Source of the DNA: Tetranychus cinnabarinus
Lineage: Eukaryota; Arthropoda; Arachnida; Trombidiformes; Tetranychidae
Direction: 5' to 3'
Length of the DNA: 64,000 bases
Assembly: GCA_022266195.1 (NCBI GenBank)
Contig: WHVY01000007.1
Coordinates: 372,001 to 436,000 of the forward strand
The position numbers and the translations under genes were made by a program. Shown here piece after piece: positions 56,801-63,646 of this stretch. The notes beneath the pieces are model-generated. The model did no database searches. It had not been told where the DNA came from and saw nothing but the letters and a program-made list of their open reading frames with translations. Numbering within the stretch: position 1 is the stretch's first letter; every line of letters begins with the position of its first letter.

Positions 56801-59797
56801 GATTTGAGAAGTGAGGTAAGGTAATGAATGTTTCCAAATGGAACAAGGTGAAAGATTAAAAGGAAAAGAATTGAAATTGAGAAACTCATAAACACTCTGC
56901 TCATGATGTAATAAATGAATGATGAGATTACGGTGAAAAAAGGTTGGAAATGTAGAGAAGTCTTCAAATTAATCAAGACTAATTTTTCTTGTACTAATCA
57001 TTCATTTATTAATTTAATTATCTTGAAAAACAGGTTGTCGCAAGTAAATAAAAGGCCAAATTGAAGGGAAATGTCAACAATATTGAAACTCGAAAAGTTA
57101 CAGAAAAAAACAGGAACCAAGAAAATTAATCGATTCTAACACGTTTTACAATTTTAGTTAACGTGTATGACTGCTTAAGTTATCGACCTCAAGTGGGCAA
57201 AAATTTCATTCCTTTCAATCATTTCAAATCAAATCAAATCAAAATTTTAGTCATAAAATGAACTTTTTTCCAACGACTCAATTCTTGGTCTTTTCTTGTC
57301 GGTTAATCTTATCAGTATTGGAAAATTTGTTTACGCGTTTCCATTTCATTTCACTTCAACTTGTCTGTCAGAGGTGAAAATGTGCGCTAGCATCAAATCA
57401 ACTTTAGTCATCGCTTAGAACCACCGCTTTCTGGCGCAATCAGATGAAGTGATCCAACATTTTCAACTTTGATTCAAATATTCAAGGTTAGGTAAGGTTA
57501 GGTTAGATAACGCTTGTTTTCAATTTTGACAATTTCTTGTTACAATCATGATGCAAAATAAGCCAATGACTATTGCCTTTAATCAGTATGAAGGAAAAAG
57601 TAAAATTGAAATCAGTTGTAGTTTTAGTTTGAATCTAGTTTGATAAACATCAAGTTTAAGCCTTTGCAAATTATGTTCAACAATATTTTCAACGCGATCA
57701 CAGAATTGTTCAGTTGAACTTTGGATAACCTCAAGGCAAATCTGCAGACTCGGAAAGTGAAAAAATTTCTTGCATTTGCAATACTTCGCTAGTCAAAATG
57801 AGAAGATTCAAATTTTTCAAACTTTCCTCTTCTCTTTCCACACTTTTCATGTTTTGATTTGCCATATTCAAGATGATCAACAACAAAAGTTTACTGTTGA
57901 TACAATTTTTACCTCGCTTCTTCTTACCGCCTGTCTCAAATGTAAATCTCATTATATTCAAGTTGATCATGAATCTGTCAAAATTGGCTTCATTTTCATC
58001 TTCATCATAACTTTCCTTCTTGCTTCCTATCACTCACTTTACCCATTCCTATTACAGCTTAATAAAATATTCTGATTGATAGAAAGCAAAGTTATGTCAC
58101 TGTTATTTGTGGGTAAAAATAACAAGATAACACTTAATTCATTCACCAAGAGCGAGAGAGAGTCAGTGAGTGATGCTGATACATCAACAAGGGATTCTTA
58201 TCACTCCCAGTTAGCATGTTCATTCATCAGTTAATACTCGACTCTTAACATGTGAAAATCTATATTATTACATCTTTTCATCATCAACATCATCCTCATG
58301 ATTCGCTAAAACATTCAATGGTCCAATAGCGTAAAGTTATCAATTTATTCTCAAACCATTTTTCCCTGAACTAAGGAAATATCTTACAATAATGATGATA
58401 ATTCTGCATAATATATAGCAATAGGGACAAGATTGATGTCTACTGAACAAAAATGTTTATTCAAACTTTTACTTTATTCCCAATAGAAGCATGATTATCA
58501 TCTTTTGTTGTTGGAAAATTATCCTTTTCTTCTTCTTCGAACAGTTCTAATCAAACATTCAACTTTACCATTAATTTGCAATATTAATATTTGAATGCAG
58601 CAAAAATGTTGATCAGTCAAACATTATTAACGCTTACGAGAAACGAGAAAAAAAACATTTCTTTTTCCATCAAATAATCTCAATAGTTTAGATACTTCAG
58701 TTATTCCTTTCAATTCCATGGTTCAACTCTATCCTTAATCCATGTCTCATGTTGAATCGACAAACAGGGGAATTACTCATTTGATGATGAGAAAAGAAGA
58801 AAGGAAAAGAAAGAAAACTTGTTCTAATATTTGCTTTGTTTCTGTTAGTCAATTTTGATTCCCTCAAGTAGTTACATTTACATTGGCAAAAGCAACTCTT
58901 GATGAATATCGAAATGAGTCTCGAAAATATTGCACCAAATGTAAGAAAAATTCAATTTTCCATGTAAATTTCCACTTCAATTAACAGTAAAATTTGTTGG
59001 AAAAGGCAAACGAAATCATTAGCAGCTCACAATGATTAGCAAATGGACTCAACAGCATTCAACAGTTAGATTTTCAATCGATACTTTTAGCTGGAAAAGG
59101 TAAAAGTCTCTTGCAACAGATTAAGCGCTTATCTGAAGCCATTTATTTGCATTTTAGCGACAGAAACTAAACTCTTTGCAGCGGCAAAAGAGACTCTTAT
59201 TTACTCTTGTCATTTAGCGACAGGAAATTTCATTTTGCGCTTTACATAACTCAAAGTTTTGTTTGTTTTTCTCATTGAGTTATGATTTTTTTGTTGATAC
59301 CATTTTTGGGTTCACTTTTGTTATCACAAACCCAACTGATTAGAGCTAAAAAGATGAAGCAATTAGATTAAATCAGTACAAATTGAAAATGATCAATCAT
59401 TTTCTTCTCTCCTTGCTTCAAAGCTATTTCCTGATGAATCAAGATGGCAATTGATAAAATGCATTAGTAGACAATTGATAACACTAGACTTTAATTTATC
59501 TTTGATGGCGTCAATTTTTTGTTCAACTTTGCATAAGCATTTACAATTATCAATTATCAACTGATTACTAGCTTTTAAAGCAAGCTAAAAGTGAGATTAA
59601 ATTAAAGGTAAAATGGTCAACTATCCATGGCAATAGTGATAAGACAATCTTGTTCACTGGTTCATTGTAACGGTTAAACAAATGTGAACCAATTCTGGTT
59701 TAATTGATAATTTGAATTAGTTGAAGTAAAGCGTCTTACCTTGCAAGGTTAAACTACAGATGACAAGAAGGGTCCAAAAAGTGGTTATTAATGTCAT
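4364..59797 (-). CDS. Cirl: Latrophilin/Cirl-type adhesion GPCR, nine coding exons, 1413 aa (full span)
   Basis: Coding exons, 5' to 3' on the minus strand: 59740-59797, 28316-28511, 24056-24162, 18908-19812, 17650-17833, 12145-12839, 11759-11862, 8780-9274, 4364-5861. All introns are GT-AG, every junction agrees in phase, and the total of 4242 nt is an exact multiple of three. Predicted order: signal peptide ~1-19; RBL lectin domain ~25-119; Ser/Thr/Pro-rich linker ~122-290; HormR ~293-350; GAIN ~355-710 with GPS cysteines 672, 685, 697 and 699 and cleavage at HL|T (702|703); TM1 ~722-748; TM2-TM5 in exon 8; TM6-TM7 at the start of exon 9; cytoplasmic tail ~980-1413. No olfactomedin domain is seen, as is usual in invertebrates. 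Family knowledge: latrophilins are self-cleaved receptors at synapses and in mechanosensory neurons, and the peptide exposed after the GPS acts as tethered agonist. Splice sites were placed by eye without transcripts, so alternative exons may be missing. Confidence 0.93.
6411..6462. repeat. Imperfect inverted repeat in intron 8
   Basis: CATGTTAATAATG at 6411-6423 is largely the reverse complement of CATTAATATTAACATG at 6447-6462, with an A/T-rich loop. This could fold as a hairpin but may just reflect A/T-rich composition. Confidence 0.5.
6571..6582. repeat. Short (GA)n microsatellite
   Basis: Six or more GA units lie in intron 8, followed by a purine-rich stretch. Confidence 0.8.
8780..9274 (-). 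CDS. Cirl: Latrophilin exon 8: transmembrane helices 2-5
   Basis: The acceptor is CATATCGATAG and the donor GTAAAG, covering residues 750-914. TM2 is NLCLCLLAVELIFILGI, TM3 follows the conserved Cys in NTFCSIIAASLHY, TM4 is LITAYIAPLTLIGLTLGL, and TM5 follows CWINS. The extracellular cysteines of TM3 and loop 2 (CW) that form the family disulfide are both present. The exon ends in the third intracellular loop, in phase 2. Confidence 0.95.
9275..11758 (-). other. Latrophilin intron 7
   Basis: This intron of about 2.5 kb separates TM1 from TM2. It contains a 12-bp tandem repeat at 9519-9578. A minus-strand ORF at about 9940-10173 has hydrophobic patches but no latrophilin features and no fitting phase, and is not called. 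Confidence 0.85.
9519..9578. repeat. Minisatellite, 12-bp unit, about five copies
   Basis: Tandem units start at 9519, 9531, 9543, 9555 and 9567. The core is TTCATGATCRAG, seen in the second to fourth units (TTCATGATCAAG, TTCATGATCGAG, TTCATGATTGAG). The outer units are degenerate. Confidence 0.8.
11759..11862 (-). CDS. Cirl: Latrophilin exon 7: transmembrane helix 1
   Basis: This 104-nt exon lies between an AATAATAG acceptor and a GTAAGA donor. It encodes residues 716-749: a Gly-rich lead (ITGFGG) followed by a ~25-residue hydrophobic helix (IGCIVSSFFLCICLLTFLVF). It joins Arg750 and the NLRAERTFIH loop before TM2, equivalent to the FRGLQSDRNTIH segment of other latrophilins. It is too short for simple ORF searches and was found by looking for the missing TM1 with matching phase. 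Confidence 0.9.
11863..12144 (-). other. Latrophilin intron 6
   Basis: This 282-bp intron, the shortest of the gene, separates the GPS exon from the TM1 exon. It lies between donor GTAACG and acceptor AATAATAG. Confidence 0.88.
12145..12839 (-). CDS. Cirl: Latrophilin exon 6: GAIN subdomain B and GPS cleavage site
   Basis: This exon covers residues 484-715. It includes an Asn/Asp-rich insertion (~600-626) and the GPS: Cys672 in ARCVFWD, Cys685, then CRCNHLTNF with Cys697 and Cys699. His701-Leu702-Thr703 match the conserved HL|T autoproteolysis triad, so cleavage is expected. The tethered agonist would begin at Thr703 (TNFAVLVD). The donor is GAG|GTAACG at 12144, in phase 0. Confidence 0.95.
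12840..17649 (-). other. Latrophilin intron 5
   Basis: This intron of about 4.8 kb is A/T-rich with purine-rich and pyrimidine-rich stretches. The short ORFs on both strands are low-complexity and lack domains. The neighbouring exons join in phase without any additional exon. Confidence 0.85.
17650..17833 (-). CDS. Cirl: Latrophilin exon 5: GAIN subdomain A
   Basis: This 184-nt exon has a CTTCTTTCAG acceptor and a GTAAGT donor and encodes residues 423-483 plus one base. The helical content (CSNLLDDIHRDAW, then DLLPVDRTRSAAALISEFER) corresponds to the GAIN helix bundle around the position of the Drosophila segment with SSWLDLNPEDQ. Entry in phase 0 and exit in phase 1 fit both neighbours. Confidence 0.93.
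17834..18907 (-). other. Latrophilin intron 4
   Basis: This intron of about 1.1 kb lies within the GAIN domain. No ORF or repeat is recognised in it. Confidence 0.88.
18908..19812 (-). CDS. Cirl: Latrophilin exon 4: Ser/Thr/Pro linker, HormR domain, start of GAIN
   Basis: The acceptor is CCTTTGCAG and the donor GTAAGT. Residues 121-422 begin with a basic patch (HKKRRPNK), then a ~150-residue Thr/Ser/Pro-rich stretch with a ten-serine run. That stretch is likely an O-glycosylated stalk. HormR starts at Cys293 (FCPSITSRGLFWNWTRPG), continues through CPYLG, AKWFC and AVW, and closes at the SGCRSKW block. The GAIN subdomain A helices follow (ENRIREEE, GGDIAPIIDIISQLI). The poly-Ser stretch is encoded by TCA/TCC-type triplet repeats and may vary in length. 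Confidence 0.95.
19813..24055 (-). other. Latrophilin intron 3
   Basis: This intron of about 4.2 kb lies between the lectin domain and the Ser/Thr linker. Only short, low-complexity ORFs are present and no other element was recognised. Confidence 0.85.
24056..24162 (-). CDS. Cirl: Latrophilin exon 3: end of the RBL lectin domain
   Basis: This 107-nt exon lies between a CTTATCCAG acceptor and a GTAAG donor. It encodes residues 86-120 with the conserved end of the domain: a CESKNEC block, a GDGCPG turn, the TKYLEVHYQC strand and CIS. It starts in phase 2 after exon 2 and ends in phase 1, as required. Confidence 0.95.
24163..28315 (-). other. Latrophilin intron 2
   Basis: This intron of about 4.2 kb splits the lectin domain. 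It holds a G-rich purine run near 24954-24979 and purine-rich stretches near 25140-25200. A minus-strand ORF at about 25480-25878 has no recognisable domain. Confidence 0.85.
24954..24979 (+). repeat. G-rich run with possible two-quartet G-quadruplex
   Basis: The run GGAGGAAAGGAGGAGGGTGAGGGTGG has seven closely spaced G-doublets or triplets on the + strand. Such runs are rare in this A/T-rich window. Folding is inferred from sequence alone. A similar G/A-rich stretch with GTGGGTGGAAGATGAA lies about 200 bases further on. Confidence 0.4.
28316..28511 (-). CDS. Cirl: Latrophilin exon 2: first two thirds of the RBL lectin domain
   Basis: The exon lies between a TTTTTGGTACAG acceptor and a GTAAGT donor and encodes residues 20-85. 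It carries the RBL hallmarks: an early CEG, an NITCNPG strand, IRANFGRFS and CNDQGN. These closely match the lectin domain of insect Cirl. In vertebrate latrophilins this domain binds teneurin and FLRT partners; the arthropod ligand is less certain. Confidence 0.95.
29436..29750. repeat. Diverged tandem duplication, ~163-bp unit
   Basis: Two adjacent units start near 29436 and 29601, each with a TTTAGAAC block. Their best-matching parts are the ~65 bases from 29522 and from 29684, which share CAATTTGGAGTTT-like cores (AATTTGGAGTTT in both). The offset is about 162-165 bases throughout. No ORF runs through them. Confidence 0.75.
31023..31040. repeat. (CTT)n microsatellite
   Basis: Six consecutive CTT/TTC triplets sit in a longer pyrimidine-rich stretch of intron 1. 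Confidence 0.8.
33706..33723. repeat. (ATG)n microsatellite
   Basis: Consecutive GAT/ATG triplets occur in intron 1, one of several short GAT/ATC runs in the window. Confidence 0.7.
36720..37213. other. Purine-rich tract switching to a pyrimidine-rich tract
   Basis: The + strand is strongly purine-rich from about 36720 to 36950 (many GAAGAA, GGAAAA and GAGAG words). It then becomes pyrimidine-rich from about 36986 to 37213 (CTTCTT, TTTTCTTC), with an A/T interval near 37056-37100. The switch begins about 440 bases beyond the stop of the nested gene. ORFs on both strands here are low-complexity products of this bias. Confidence 0.6.
37593..37598 (-). terminator. Possible polyadenylation signal of the nested gene
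   Basis: An ATTAAA on the minus strand lies about 50 bases past the stop at 37651. ATTAAA is the commonest variant of the AATAAA signal. In this A/T-rich sequence it may be chance. Confidence 0.4.
37651..38571 (-). CDS. Intronless RING-like / TRAF-type zinc finger / coiled-coil protein nested in latrophilin intron 1
   Basis: This is a complete 306-aa ORF starting at ATG 38571; an in-frame TGA lies 18 codons upstream at 38623-38625. Residues 35-81 form a Cys-rich RING-like block (CTYC, then a CC pair, FCGNC, ACPLKC). Residues 115-136 match a TRAF-type zinc finger (C-x4-C, then H-x3-C in RHLDIC). Residues ~155-205 are a charged heptad-like helix (NLRKENQDLRDELEKTKKDI), probably a coiled coil. 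Residues ~213-306 form a C-terminal domain (IVVRFGNRIGRFRG, then DLRERIESHF, ending LVAVTIGN) with no TRAF/MATH signature; its strand-helix order hints at a beta-grasp fold. Proteins of this layout usually act as E3 ubiquitin ligases or signalling adaptors, which is inference here. The gene lies on the same strand as its host, is less A/T-rich than the intron, and lacks introns, so it may be a retrogene or part of a lineage-specific family. Confidence 0.82.
   Translation of the reverse strand: MFKYWIPLDKVQQSVLHELQRSQLIDIDRWNNYMCTYCLCVVVNPLIHVTTNKPCCVAIFCGNCYDVSHSHQPQQACPLKCNGSEELQYSVKSLPLFAELGKRSLSQLYALQLRCKYSGCSKQLSYSNYQRHLDICIFSYKMHDDNCDLMYNGHVCKNYTENLRKENQDLRDELEKTKKDIRAYREYIDDMDKENRLQGMMNNLCTTNEYGRHTSIVVRFGNRIGRFRGLELDMEASDLRERIESHFNAQLGSIIRVDYTILGTHQTLRQHRVVSSPSAWIALPENHLLTEGQLVAVTIGNSFNLV
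49245..49281 (-). other. Candidate 37-nt cassette or noncoding exon in latrophilin intron 1
   Basis: On the minus strand a CTCTCTCTTGTAG acceptor is followed after 37 bases by a GTGAGA donor. The segment and its flanks are less A/T-rich than most of the intron. Its length is not a multiple of three, so inclusion between exons 1 and 2 would break the frame. It would have to be part of an alternative 5' UTR or a poison exon. Speculative. Confidence 0.2.
57223..57243. repeat. (TCAAA)n short repeat
   Basis: Four TCAAA units occur in tandem in intron 1. Confidence 0.75.
57486..57506 (+). repeat. Short interstitial TTAGG-like (arthropod telomere-type) run
   Basis: GGTTAGGTAAGGTTAGGTTA is a short, slightly degenerate run of the TTAGG unit used by most arthropod telomeres. 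It sits in a less A/T-rich patch of latrophilin intron 1. It is far too short to be a telomere. Confidence 0.55.
59740..59797 (-). CDS. Cirl: Latrophilin coding exon 1: start codon and signal peptide
   Basis: The exon runs from ATG at 59797 to a GTAAGA donor and encodes MTLITTFWTLLVICSLTLQ plus one base. This is a typical short secretory leader with a hydrophobic core. The leftover G joins TT of the next exon to give Val20, just ahead of the lectin domain. A CAAG precedes the ATG. The choice rests on signal-peptide character plus exact phase agreement, because homology is weak in such a short exon. Confidence 0.82.
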
Positions 59798-59878
59798 CTT
59801 GGTGACAATTAAAGATGATTCAGTTCTTGTTGATTGTTGATTAGGGAAAAATGTTGAATCCAAAGTAAACTTAATCAC
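59798..59878 (-). promoter_or_regulatory. Cirl: Probable latrophilin 5' UTR part of the first coding exon
   Basis: The sequence between the start codon and a TTTCTCTCCTTTTAG acceptor (AG at 59879-59880) has no upstream ATG on the sense strand. If that acceptor is used, at least one noncoding exon lies further upstream. If not, the UTR simply continues upstream. Confidence 0.45.
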
Positions 59879-60423
59879 CTAAAAGGAGAGAAACGATGAA
59901 ATCACAGTTAATCCAGAATCAATTGTTTGCTCATTCATTGGGTTCTGATTCATGTCATGTTTGCACATAAATTAATTTGTTTCACGTAAAAAATTGATGA
60001 TTATTACGATGATGATGATGAAGTTATTGAAGTGATTGAAGGTAAAACTTAGAGTGAGATTAATAGATTACTTTAATCCAAATTGATTGGTTTTCAATGA
60101 GATGATAAACATTATCAACAGGTGATATTTGGCTGCTTCACTTTTGGTTAAACTGATCACTTTATTGGGTCAAAGGACACAATATTTGGTTATTAATAGG
60201 TAATTGAGAAAAGACGTTATTCATTGTTTACATTCATTCTTTATCTCTCTTCCTGTTGATGATGATTTTCATTCAATTTCATGATCAAGATGGGCTCACA
60301 TCAGCTTAATCCATTGTTAAATAATCACTATAACTGTGAGCTTTAGAGACACGTTGTTGCCAAAAGAGGATCAACTTTACTACTAAACTCTTGAAGCTCA
60401 AGACAAAATCAACTTTTCTCTTT

Positions 60424-60468
60424 CCACTGTAGATGGCGCTTTACTTTTACCCAGCGACATCTAGTGAC
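60424..60468. promoter_or_regulatory. Inverted pair of CTCF-like motifs
   Basis: CACTGTAGATGGCGCT at 60425-60440 (+ strand) and, on the minus strand, GTCACTAGATGTCGCT at 60468-60453 both resemble the CTCF core (AG-R-K-GGC-R-S). The first has the exact TAGATGGCGC core known for the Drosophila protein; the second has one T for G in it. They point toward each other across 12 bases and together make a near-palindrome about 630 bases upstream of the latrophilin start codon. A role as insulator or promoter element is inference. Confidence 0.45.
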
Positions 60469-62667
60469 TTTTTTTCTCTCTAAAAGCTCTTTTATTCAAA
60501 TTACTTTTTCGGTTCATTGATATAAAAATGAACAAATGAATCAATTTTTCTTTCTGTTTACAATTTCAAGATTTTCATGTTCGAAGTTTCAACTGAAACT
60601 AATGAACAAGTTTGAGATTTTATTCAGTTATTCACTTAAAGGTTAGACTTAAAGTTGAAACTTGCAATGGTTTCGAGTTGAAGCTTGAAATGATCTTGAA
60701 TGATTTTCTGGTTGCCACTTTAGTCTTTATCGAAGTAATTGTTTTAGTTGATCAGTAAATTGCAAATGATGGAATTTATCGTTAATCGCAATTCACCTTC
60801 GACCCTTTTATTTCAATAATTTGATGAAATTTCTCATCAATAATCAAGTTGAAATGGATGAAGTAAAATGAAGGTTGAATAATGTTACCTTTGATTGGTT
60901 TGGAATGGCCTAAAATGGTTACAAGTGTTTAAAGCCCCATAAATACAATCTTTATTAATTTGATTCTAATTTTGTAAATTGAATTTCAAATTAAATTAAT
61001 TTTTCCATTTCAATTTGCTCATCACTTCCCCTGCATCTTTGCAAAGTGTAATTGGAAAAGTATTACAAGCCAAACCTTTACCATTAAGATTCCCTCAAAT
61101 GTATTATATTATTAATTTTATTATTATTTGATCGTTACAGGTTTTCCAATTAATGTTTTCCCTCACTATTAATAACCTCGAGGGCAAAGAAAAGTTGAGA
61201 TAATTTGCAACAGAATTCAAGTTTAAATGATGAACAATTAACAGCATTAGTAACAGTTACCTAACTGTTGCAATGAAAATTTAAATCAATGTTAATCTGA
61301 AATGCGAGTTAAGAAGCAAGAAATCATGTAAATCTTTCAACTGTTTACCGGTGTTTAACTACTCAGTTGATTCATTGAATTACAAGCAAACAAGTTATCA
61401 ATGTTATTCCGATATAAGGATCAACAATTTCGGGAAAGTTCTTAGAGAACTTACGAAATTATGAGAACTCATATTTTCGGCTAATCTTCACAGCAATGGA
61501 ATTGACGAATCAAGAGTTTCCGATTTTTGTGAAATTTTCGATCGAAAATTGAAAACAAGATTCCAAACAGATTTTGCATGTCGATTCTAATCTTTTGTTG
61601 ATGCAAACTGATTCTTGATTCGTGTTGGTATAGCTGTTGACATAGATTAACATTAATCATCACCAGAATGATAAAACCTTTCCTGCTCTAATACTGTTTC
61701 AGTTTGAATATTGTTTCACCTTTACCATGTCATGCAGAGATAAACAAAGTAAATTATTGATAAACATTTCCAAGTAATTATAATTAACTTTGATACTATC
61801 AAAAAAGGTCTAATTAATTATTTACATTAAAATGATGATTGAATCAATTGATATTTACCTTACTTTAGCAATGGAGCGAGTAAAAGATGAAAATAATCAA
61901 AGTAATATTAATTAAAATCTTATCCAGATTAATGCCACAGTAAACAATTCGTGATTCAACAGAAAAGATATTAATTTCAAGTTGTTTCTCAATTACCAAC
62001 CAATGATGATGATAAGAAGTAAATGAAGCAAAAGCTAAAAACTAATCATAAACACGAAGTTCAAATGAGAGTCAAAAAAGCAATCACAACTTTAATTTGG
62101 ACAAGTTCAAGTTCAGGGGGAATCTCAAAACTTATCTGAACAGATTGAATGAACAATAGCTGTGAATGATTGTCAATGTTGGTGTAAATGGCAATACAAT
62201 TGAGAGTTAAAAATAGCTGAAACGTTTAAAATTAGAATCAAATTGTGTTCACTCATCAGCAACGTCAAAATATTGACTCGATCAACAATCAACTTTGATT
62301 CAATTGATAACGCTAACAAGTGCTAAATGCCAAACAACTAGAATTGAATTGCTCACAAAAGGCTTTCCAAAAGTTCCAAAAGTTTCATCTCTTGTTACAC
62401 TAACAATGCAAAATAAAGCTAATAATGTTTGCTCAACTTTAATACAAACAGGTTAAACTTGAAGGTAAAAACTCTGAAGTCTTTTGAGCGCTCATAAAGG
62501 TTAATCCAAGAGGAAGAAACAATAACTCTGATGACCAGAGATGAACATTTAAGATCAAATCAAGAGTAAGTGGTCTCTAATTAGCCTTGATTAATACAGT
62601 GAAAACGGGAAACAGGACAAGAGGCAAGTTGAAGGAACACGTAAAACGTTATTTTCATCTCTTCCCT

Positions 62668-62701
62668 CATCATCAACATCAACATCATTATCATTATCAT
62701 C
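62668..62701. repeat. (CAT/ATC)n-rich simple repeat
   Basis: Interrupted CAT, CAA and TTAT units make a low-complexity run just before a + strand ORF at 62717-62908 that has no recognisable domain. Confidence 0.7.
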
Positions 62702-63646
62702 GGTGAGTCAAAGCTCGTGCACAAGTCCATTAAGCTCGTATTTCCCCAACTTCAACCTTTACTTTCATCCCTGGTTAACCAGAGTAGAGATAAAATTGCC
62801 ATCCAAATGATATTTTCCTTTATTCTTGCCCTTCTTCTTCTTCTGTTTAACTCACTGTTTAATTGTTATGAGTTATTAGATTGTCAACAGGGAGAAGAGA
62901 ACAGTTGAGAGAAGACAGATTAATTTTAATTGTGTAATTGAAGGAAATGATGATAATGATGATGACAATGAGAGATATAATCACCTTCCCTGTAATTCAT
63001 TATTGTATTCATTTTCATTACATTAGCTTTACAAGTAAGTGAGTTACATTTTTTGCCAACATTTTTTTCTCCAACAATAATCATAGCAAATGTACAATTA
63101 GACTCATTTTTCCCCTCACATTTAAATAAAGCAACAATATTTTATCCAGTTGTTAATCGCTATGCAATATTAATACTCAATTAAAAATCATTTGGAATGC
63201 AAATGAAATTACCTTTGAAACATTTGCTCACAACTTCAAATTGATCATCATTAAAGTAAATATAATCATAATTATGATCAAATCAATATTTATATTCAGC
63301 GCTTGTTAACTTTGAAATATCAACATTTGATGATCAGGTTCAACTCAAGGTCAACATTTAGCTCGTTGATTTAATGAATGTGCAAAATGTCAAGATTTCT
63401 GCATGAATCTTGTTTAAGATAGAAATGCCAATTCCCAAAATCGATTTCACTTTTAGATATTGCAAGTCGAAGATTCTTTCATCAAACTCTTTAATCGAAA
63501 GCCAAAGTTTTACATATACTCGTAATGCAACAATAAACCATCAACCTGAATAACCAAAAGAGTTTTTCCTCAAACTCGATAGTTTAAAATACAGATTCTG
63601 CTTTTGCCCCAATCATGCCTTTCATGACATTGTTCTGGTGTATTGA

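Larger units (their letters stand above)
38572..59739 (-). other. Latrophilin intron 1, 5' part (between exon 1 and the nested gene)
   Basis: This is about 21 kb of A/T-rich noncoding sequence. The promoter of the nested gene presumably lies within the first few hundred bases. I saw no transposon ORF, tRNA or convincing exon apart from a candidate noncoding mini-exon at 49245-49281. Short ORFs (for example around 56329-56667 and 57731-58075) occur as antisense pairs without domains. A less A/T-rich patch lies near 57360-57510. Confidence 0.75.
59879..63646. other. Intergenic / presumed promoter region upstream of latrophilin
   Basis: This region of about 3.8 kb lies between the latrophilin 5' exon and the synthetase fragment. 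No coding sequence is recognised. It should hold the latrophilin promoter and possibly a noncoding first exon. A less A/T-rich patch at about 60290-60475 contains the CTCF-like pair. GAT/ATC triplet runs occur near 60010 and 62668. I looked for further isoleucyl-tRNA synthetase exons and saw none. Confidence 0.6.
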
